Source of the DNA: Paenibacillus taiwanensis DSM 18679
Lineage (GTDB): Bacteria > Bacillota > Bacilli > Paenibacillales > Paenibacillaceae
Assembly (NCBI RefSeq): GCF_000425125.1
Contig: NZ_AULE01000024.1
Span: 186,001 to 250,000 of the forward strand
Direction of reading: 5' to 3'
DNA length: 64,000 bases
Under the pieces are notes generated by a model. It was not told where the DNA came from and did not search any database. It was given only the letters and a program-made list of their open reading frames with translations. The translations under genes and the position numbers were made by a program. Shown here piece after piece: positions 59,726-64,000 of this stretch. Position 1 is the first letter of the stretch. The number at the start of each line of letters is the position of its first letter.

Positions 59726-60958
59726 ATGTCCGAAGAAACAAAAGTTAACGAGACTGTTGAAACAACAAACCAAGAAGCATTAGAAAATTTTGTTGCTCTT
59801 AAAAAAGGAGATACTGTCAAAGGCACGATTGTCAAAATTGACGATGATCAAGCTTATGTAAGCATCGGATATAAATACGACGGTATTATTCCTGTTCGTG
59901 AATTGTCATCTGTATCTGTAGACAAAGCATCTGAAGTTGTACAGATCGGTCAAGAGGTCGAAGCTAAAGTTGTAAGCGTCGACGATAATAAAGAGCGCTT
60001 GGTACTGTCCAAACGTCAAGTAGACAGTGGATCGGCTTGGGAGACTATGCAGAAGCACTTCGAAGACCAGGATGTGTTCGAAGTATCTGTTGCAGAAGTC
60101 GTTAAAGGCGGCATCGTGGCTGATGTAGGCGTACGTGCATTTATCCCTGCTTCTATGGTTGAACGCCATTTTGTAGAAGACTTTAGCGATTATAAAGGCC
60201 GCACGCTTCGTGTCAAAGTAAAAGAAATCGACCGTGAGAACAACAAATTGATTCTTTCCCAGAAAGACGTGCTTGATGCTGAGTTTGAAAGCAATAAGCA
60301 GCGTGTGATGGAAGGCCTTAAAGAAGGTCAAGAGTTGGAAGGTACAGTTCAACGTTTGACACAATTTGGTGCTTTCGTTGATGTAGGCGGCGTAGACGGT
60401 CTTGTTCACGTCTCCGAATTGGCATGGCAGCATGTTGAGAAGCCTGCTGACGTTGTTCAAGAAGGCCAGCAAGTGAAAGTTAAGGTACTTAAAGTTGATC
60501 CTGCTAACGGTAAGATCAGCCTCAGCCTTAAAGCTACTCAACCAGGTCCTTGGGATCAATCGGCTGAGAAGATTAAAATTGGTGATATCATTACAGGTAC
60601 GGTCAAACGTCTTGTAAACTTTGGTGCTTTTGTAGAAGTAGCAGCTGGTGTAGAGGGTCTTGTTCATATTTCCCAAATCTCACACCGTCACATTGCAACA
60701 CCATTTGAAGTGCTGAAAGAAGGTCAGGAAGTTCAAGTAAAAGTGCTTGACTTCAGTCCTGCTGAAAAACGCGTTAGCTTGAGCATTAAAGAGACAGAGG
60801 AAGCTCCTGAAGCTCCAACGCCTTCTCCGAAATCTGACAAGCGCTCCGAAAAGAAATTCAAAGAAGAGCTAAACAACCCGAACGTATCGCTCAGCAACCA
60901 GAGCATGAGCTTTACACTTGCTGAACGCTTCGGTGACAAGCTTAACAAATTAAAATAA
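59726..60958 (+). CDS. ypfD: Ribosomal protein S1 homologue (YpfD)
   Basis: A 410-residue RNA-binding protein with four S1 domains, at about residues 25-95, 110-180, 195-265 and 280-355. Each holds a VKGTIVKID- or LEGTVQRLTQFGAFVDVGG-type start and a VHVSELAWQH- or VHISQISHRH-type turn. A charged tail follows. This is the shorter Firmicute form, annotated rpsA or ypfD, whose role at the ribosome is less certain than that of E. coli S1. An AGGAGGTTATC box precedes the ATG and a strong terminator follows. Confidence 0.93.
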   Translation: MSEETKVNETVETTNQEALENFVALKKGDTVKGTIVKIDDDQAYVSIGYKYDGIIPVRELSSVSVDKASEVVQIGQEVEAKVVSVDDNKERLVLSKRQVDSGSAWETMQKHFEDQDVFEVSVAEVVKGGIVADVGVRAFIPASMVERHFVEDFSDYKGRTLRVKVKEIDRENNKLILSQKDVLDAEFESNKQRVMEGLKEGQELEGTVQRLTQFGAFVDVGGVDGLVHVSELAWQHVEKPADVVQEGQQVKVKVLKVDPANGKISLSLKATQPGPWDQSAEKIKIGDIITGTVKRLVNFGAFVEVAAGVEGLVHISQISHRHIATPFEVLKEGQEVQVKVLDFSPAEKRVSLSIKETEEAPEAPTPSPKSDKRSEKKFKEELNNPNVSLSNQSMSFTLAERFGDKLNKLK

Positions 60959-60964
60959 AGTTTT

Positions 60965-61003
60965 ATAATCGGCGGACTCCTTGTGAGTCCGCCGATTATT
61001 TTT
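60965..61003 (+). terminator. Terminator of ypfD
   Basis: A perfect 15-bp stem (ATAATCGGCGGACTC and its complement), 5-nt loop, then TTTTTG. Confidence 0.92.
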
Positions 61004-61046
61004 GCCTTCATTTCAAATACTAACTTGGAATGGGGGAATTAGGGTG

Positions 61047-61658
61047 ATGATACTGCCTGGCATCTTATCAACGATAATAGCCATCTGCTTATTAATTTTA
61101 TTGTTCACGGGATGGAAAGAACTGCTTTTTCCGAATGTTTCTCAAGTTGTTGTGCTAGGATTAATTGTGCTGTGGATGCTGGCAGCAGGCAGGACATTAA
61201 CAATTGGCATGGTTACTGTTGATCTTGCTTGGCTTCTCTGGATCGTGATGGGATTAGGATGCATGCTCTATGTTATTGTGCAGAGCAAAGAAATGTCACA
61301 AACGCTGCTGTTGGTCGGACATATCGGAGTATTAGCAGCCTTACTGCTGATGACCAAGCTGAATGTATTATCTGGATACGGGCTGCTGCTGAAGCTGCCG
61401 GATTGGTCGGTGAGCTTATTTTTAGGCTGCGCCGCAGGCTTTACTGGATGCTCTGTCATCCGACAATGGGCGGTAATTACACTCAGTCTTGCAATCGGAG
61501 AATATTTGGTAGCTGTAAAAGCGATCGGCGCTGTGCAGATTGTTTTGGGGGCTTTGTCTACCTTTGACGAATGGTGGATTGCGTTTGTCGTATCTAGGAT
61601 GTGTGTATTGTTATTAGAGGTTTTGCGTCGTTTTGTATATGTTCAAGGGAGAGAATAG
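61047..61658 (+). CDS. Polytopic membrane protein, YphA-like
   Basis: A 203-residue protein that is almost all hydrophobic, with about seven helices (for example ILSTIIAICLLILLFTG, LLLVGHIGVLAALLL, ALSTFDEWWIAFVV). The position between ypfD and der matches Bacillus yphA, a membrane protein of unknown function. The start is ATG 61047 (GTG 61044 is equally possible), after GGGGGAATTAGG. The reading from 61002 begins inside the terminator region of ypfD. Confidence 0.65.
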   Translation: MILPGILSTIIAICLLILLFTGWKELLFPNVSQVVVLGLIVLWMLAAGRTLTIGMVTVDLAWLLWIVMGLGCMLYVIVQSKEMSQTLLLVGHIGVLAALLLMTKLNVLSGYGLLLKLPDWSVSLFLGCAAGFTGCSVIRQWAVITLSLAIGEYLVAVKAIGAVQIVLGALSTFDEWWIAFVVSRMCVLLLEVLRRFVYVQGRE

Positions 61659-61729
61659 TTAGCCAAGCCGCCGTTTTTTTGATATGATGTTCTACGTGTA
61701 TATGTTTGAGTAGATGAGGAGTGAACTGC

Positions 61730-63052
61730 ATGGCAAAACCCGTTGTTGCCATAGTCGGGCGACCGAACGTCGGGAAGTCCACCATTTTTAACCGCGTCAT
61801 CGGTGACCGATTGGCAATTGTGGAAGATAAGCCTGGCGTAACACGAGATCGTATTTACGGTTCGGGCGAATGGAACGGGAAGCCGTTCAGCATTATTGAT
61901 ACGGGCGGAATTGAGATTGATGGCGAGGATGAAATCCTGCGCTCCATTCGTGCTCAAGCTGAACTGGCCATTGAAGAAGCGGATGTTATCGTGTTTATGT
62001 GCGATGCGAAAGCTGGTATGACCCAATCGGATGAAGAAGTTGCTCAAATTTTGTTCCGTTCTGGAAAGCCAGTAATCGTTGCTGTCAATAAAGTGGACAA
62101 TTTGAATCGTATGGATGACATTTATGAGTTTTATGGTTTGGGCTTTGGTGATCCCATTCCGATCTCAGGTTCTCATGGTACAGGCATCGGCGACCTGCTC
62201 GATGAGATGGTGAAGAATCTTCCTGAACCAACAGAAGATATGTATGAAGATGACGTTATTAAGGTTGCGCTTATCGGGCGGCCAAACGTTGGGAAGTCGT
62301 CACTAGTGAACGCGATTCTTGGTGAGGATCGTGTCATTGTCAGTGACATTGCAGGGACAACTCGTGATGCGATTGATACTCCGTTTGAGAAGGACGGCCA
62401 GAAGTACGTCATTATTGATACGGCTGGTATGCGTAAACGCGGCAAAGTGTATGAGACTACGGAGAAATACAGTGTTATGCGCGCCTTAAAGGCCATTGAA
62501 CGCGCTGACGTGGTATTGGTCGTCATTAACGGTGAAGAAGGTATCATTGAGCAGGACAAGCATATTGCCGGATATGCGCATGAAGCAGGTAAGGCGGCAT
62601 TGTTTGTGGTGAACAAGTGGGATGTTGTCGAGAAAGATGATAAGACGATGCATCAGTTCGAACAAACGATCCGTGATCATTTCTTATTTATGCCATATGC
62701 GCCAGTTGTGTTCCTGTCAGCGAAAACGAAGCAGCGGTTGCAGAAGTTGCTGCCTGTCATTCAACACGTGGCGCAACAGCATGCGAAGCGTATTCCTACG
62801 CATTTGCTGAATGATGTTATTTCCGATGCGGTGGCTTACAATCCACCACCTACGGATAAGGGCAAGCGTCTACGTATTAACTATGTGACGCAGGTTGCGG
62901 TCAAGCCTCCTACAATTGTTGTTTTTGTTAACGACCCTGAGCTGATGCATTTTTCATATGAGCGCTATATGGAGAATCGAATTCGTGCATCGTTTGACTT
63001 TGAAGGTACACCTATACGTTTATTCACGCGACGGAAATCAGACGAGAGTTAG
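61730..63052 (+). CDS. der: Ribosome biogenesis GTPase Der
   Basis: Der (EngA) is an essential GTPase for 50S subunit assembly. The 440-residue protein has two tandem GTPase domains, each starting with [11 protein letters not shown] or [11 protein letters not shown], with DTGGIE/DTAGMR as G3 and NKVD/NKWD as G4. A KH-like C-terminal domain follows ([20 protein letters not shown]). The start is ATG 61730, 9 nt after TGAGGA; GTG 61721 in frame is too close to the site. Confidence 0.96.
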   Translation: MAKPVVAIVGRPNVGKSTIFNRVIGDRLAIVEDKPGVTRDRIYGSGEWNGKPFSIIDTGGIEIDGEDEILRSIRAQAELAIEEADVIVFMCDAKAGMTQSDEEVAQILFRSGKPVIVAVNKVDNLNRMDDIYEFYGLGFGDPIPISGSHGTGIGDLLDEMVKNLPEPTEDMYEDDVIKVALIGRPNVGKSSLVNAILGEDRVIVSDIAGTTRDAIDTPFEKDGQKYVIIDTAGMRKRGKVYETTEKYSVMRALKAIERADVVLVVINGEEGIIEQDKHIAGYAHEAGKAALFVVNKWDVVEKDDKTMHQFEQTIRDHFLFMPYAPVVFLSAKTKQRLQKLLPVIQHVAQQHAKRIPTHLLNDVISDAVAYNPPPTDKGKRLRINYVTQVAVKPPTIVVFVNDPELMHFSYERYMENRIRASFDFEGTPIRLFTRRKSDES

Positions 63053-63064
63053 GAGCGAGCGGAA

Positions 63065-63673
63065 GTGGCGATTATCGCAATTCTTGGTAGTTATTTGCTC
63101 GGATCTATAAGCTTTAGTGTCTTAATAGCGAAATGGCTGCGCGGCATTGATATACGACATCATGGAAGCGGTAATGCAGGCGCGACCAATACGCTGCGTA
63201 TTCTTGGCAAGGGCCCAGCTATCGGCGTGCTGCTGCTTGACGCGCTGAAGGGAATAGTAGCAGTGCTGATCGGACATATGGTGTCCGATGCAAGCTGGGT
63301 AGCTGTAGCTTGCGGAATCGCAGCTATTGTAGGGCACAATTGGCCCGTATTTTTCCGCTTCCGTGGGGGGAAAGGGATTGCCACAACGATTGGTGTCCTC
63401 GCTATGCTGGCGTTTTTCCCTGCGCTGATTGCAGGAATTGTTGCCATTGCAATGATCATCTGGAAGCGTTATGTCTCATTAGGATCGTTGATTTTCACAG
63501 GTCTTACACCTGTGTTTATTTTGCTGTTCAGAATGGATATTAGCATTTTTGTGGGAAGCTTATTATTGTGTGTATTTGCATTCTACCGACATCGCACCAA
63601 CATTATAAAGCTGGTGAAGGGGACGGAGAATCGACTCGGCTCAAGTAAGGGAGGATTGCCACGTGTCCGTTAA
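63065..63673 (+). CDS. plsY: Glycerol-3-phosphate acyltransferase PlsY
   Basis: PlsY transfers acyl groups from acyl-phosphate to glycerol 3-phosphate, the first step of phospholipid synthesis. The 202-residue membrane protein has the three conserved loops GSGNAGATNTLRILG, GHNWPVFFRFRGGKGIATT and the late FYRHRTNIIKLVKGTENRL. It starts at GTG 63065, 12 nt after der, and overlaps gpsA by 11 nt, so the der-plsY-gpsA set makes phospholipid precursors together. Confidence 0.94.
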   Translation: MAIIAILGSYLLGSISFSVLIAKWLRGIDIRHHGSGNAGATNTLRILGKGPAIGVLLLDALKGIVAVLIGHMVSDASWVAVACGIAAIVGHNWPVFFRFRGGKGIATTIGVLAMLAFFPALIAGIVAIAMIIWKRYVSLGSLIFTGLTPVFILLFRMDISIFVGSLLLCVFAFYRHRTNIIKLVKGTENRLGSSKGGLPRVR

Positions 63674-64000
63674 AGTAGCTGTATTTGTAGCAGGCAGCTG
63701 GGGAACGGCATTAAGTCAAGTACTTGCGGATAACGGAAACGAGGTAGTGGTCTGGACTCGAAATGAAGCACAAGCACTAGAAATTAATGAGCGGCATTCG
63801 AACGAGAAATATTTGCCAGGAGTATCCTTGCATGCAGGGATACGTGCGACAACTTCAATGGAAGCGGCAATGAACGGTGCAGCAGCTTGTATTATTGTTG
63901 CGCCTTCTGCTGCTATGCGACAGGTAGCAGCTCAGATGAAGCCTTTCTGGACGGATGATATGATTGCAATCCATGCGACCAAAGGATTCGAGACGGAGAC
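63663..64000 (+). CDS. gpsA: Glycerol-3-phosphate dehydrogenase [NAD(P)+], N-terminal part
   Basis: GpsA makes sn-glycerol 3-phosphate for PlsY. Only the first 112 codons are in the window. The GTG start follows AAGGGAGGATTGCCAC. The N-terminus reads KVAVFVAGSWGTALSQVLAD, matching the GpsA Rossmann start, but the first Gly of the usual GAGSWG is Val9 here. VVVWTRNEAQALEINE and CIIVAPSAAMRQVA follow as expected. The gene runs past the right end. Confidence 0.92.
   Translation, partial: MSVKVAVFVAGSWGTALSQVLADNGNEVVVWTRNEAQALEINERHSNEKYLPGVSLHAGIRATTSMEAAMNGAAACIIVAPSAAMRQVAAQMKPFWTDDMIAIHATKGFETE

Noticed and set aside
59906-60676. Open frame of 256 codons on the minus strand inside ypfD
   Set aside because: It lies fully antisense to a clear four-S1-domain gene and its product is Phe/Tyr/Cys-rich with no domain, as expected of a shadow frame.
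1-64000. tRNA or rRNA genes, CRISPR arrays, complete insertion sequences
   Set aside because: I looked for cloverleaf-like blocks, regularly spaced repeats and transposase motifs and saw none. A covariance or HMM scan would be needed to exclude them fully.

Overview
The window is chromosomal DNA of an endospore-forming, low-to-moderate GC Firmicute, most likely a Paenibacillus or close relative. The evidence is a dense set of sporulation genes (spoIIM, dacF-spoIIAA-spoIIAB-sigF, a spoVAF-type GerA protein, ytfJ, dacB-spmA-spmB, ypeB, prsW), the Fur/XerD/DeoB/PunA/Pdp neighbourhood, and strong GGAGG-type ribosome binding sites with frequent GTG/TTG starts. Species cannot be fixed from the sequence alone. 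I ran no database search; family names come from recognised motifs, length and gene order.

Layout. 1-5.9 kb: tail of an M20-type peptidase, a divergent MciZ-like mini-gene, nudF, an endonuclease Q-like PHP protein, spoIIM, fur and a convergent AprX-like subtilase. 5.6-10.4 kb: yqzK-like gene, xerD and the nucleoside-salvage genes deoB-punA-pdp. 10.7-17.5 kb: dacF-spoIIAA-spoIIAB-sigF, a spoVAF-like gene with a very long hydrophilic N-tail, and lysA. 17.8 kb: ppiB.

18.2-24.8 kb is an AT-richer accessory region. It holds a repeated two-gene cassette: a secreted metzincin-type zinc protease followed by a membrane-anchored partner of about 220 residues. Both protease copies carry the same in-frame TAG inside a 98%-identical 5' block, and the second also has a frameshift. 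Three partner genes are intact, and a C-terminal remnant of a fourth lies in frame behind the third. A truncated ORF, a small membrane protein, a P-loop kinase and decayed gene fragments fill the gaps. This cassette is the best candidate in the window for something undescribed.

25.0-28.1 kb: a lytic transglycosylase, a small zinc-ribbon membrane protein, and a DUF1858-DUF438/hemerythrin pair behind what looks like a class II FNR-type promoter. 28.2-32.5 kb: FMN riboswitch and ribD-ribE-ribAB-ribH. 32.6-34.7 kb: scpA-scpB and a UPF0173 hydrolase. 34.8-36.6 kb (minus strand): a KhtT/KhtU-like cation/proton antiporter. 36.8-40.7 kb: DUF2953 gene, ytfJ, dacB, spmA, spmB. 40.8-47.5 kb: rluB and the cytochrome c maturation/redox-sensing cluster resABCDE. 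47.7-49.8 kb (minus): serA behind a T-box leader. 50-57.8 kb: hypothetical genes, a CPBP protease, a phosphoesterase, a MecA/YpbH adaptor, prsW, ypeB (no sleB between them) and a PilZ protein. 57.9-64 kb: ypfB-like gene, cmk, plsC, rpsA-like ypfD, a yphA-like gene, der, plsY and the start of gpsA.

Regulation visible in sequence: several sites fit the sigma-E pattern (CATA-type -35, 14-nt spacer, CATAC-type -10) upstream of spoIIM, dacB, the yqzK-xerD unit and the MciZ-like gene. There are also an FMN riboswitch, a T-box, an FNR-type palindrome and many clear intrinsic terminators. No tRNA, rRNA, CRISPR array or intact insertion sequence was seen.
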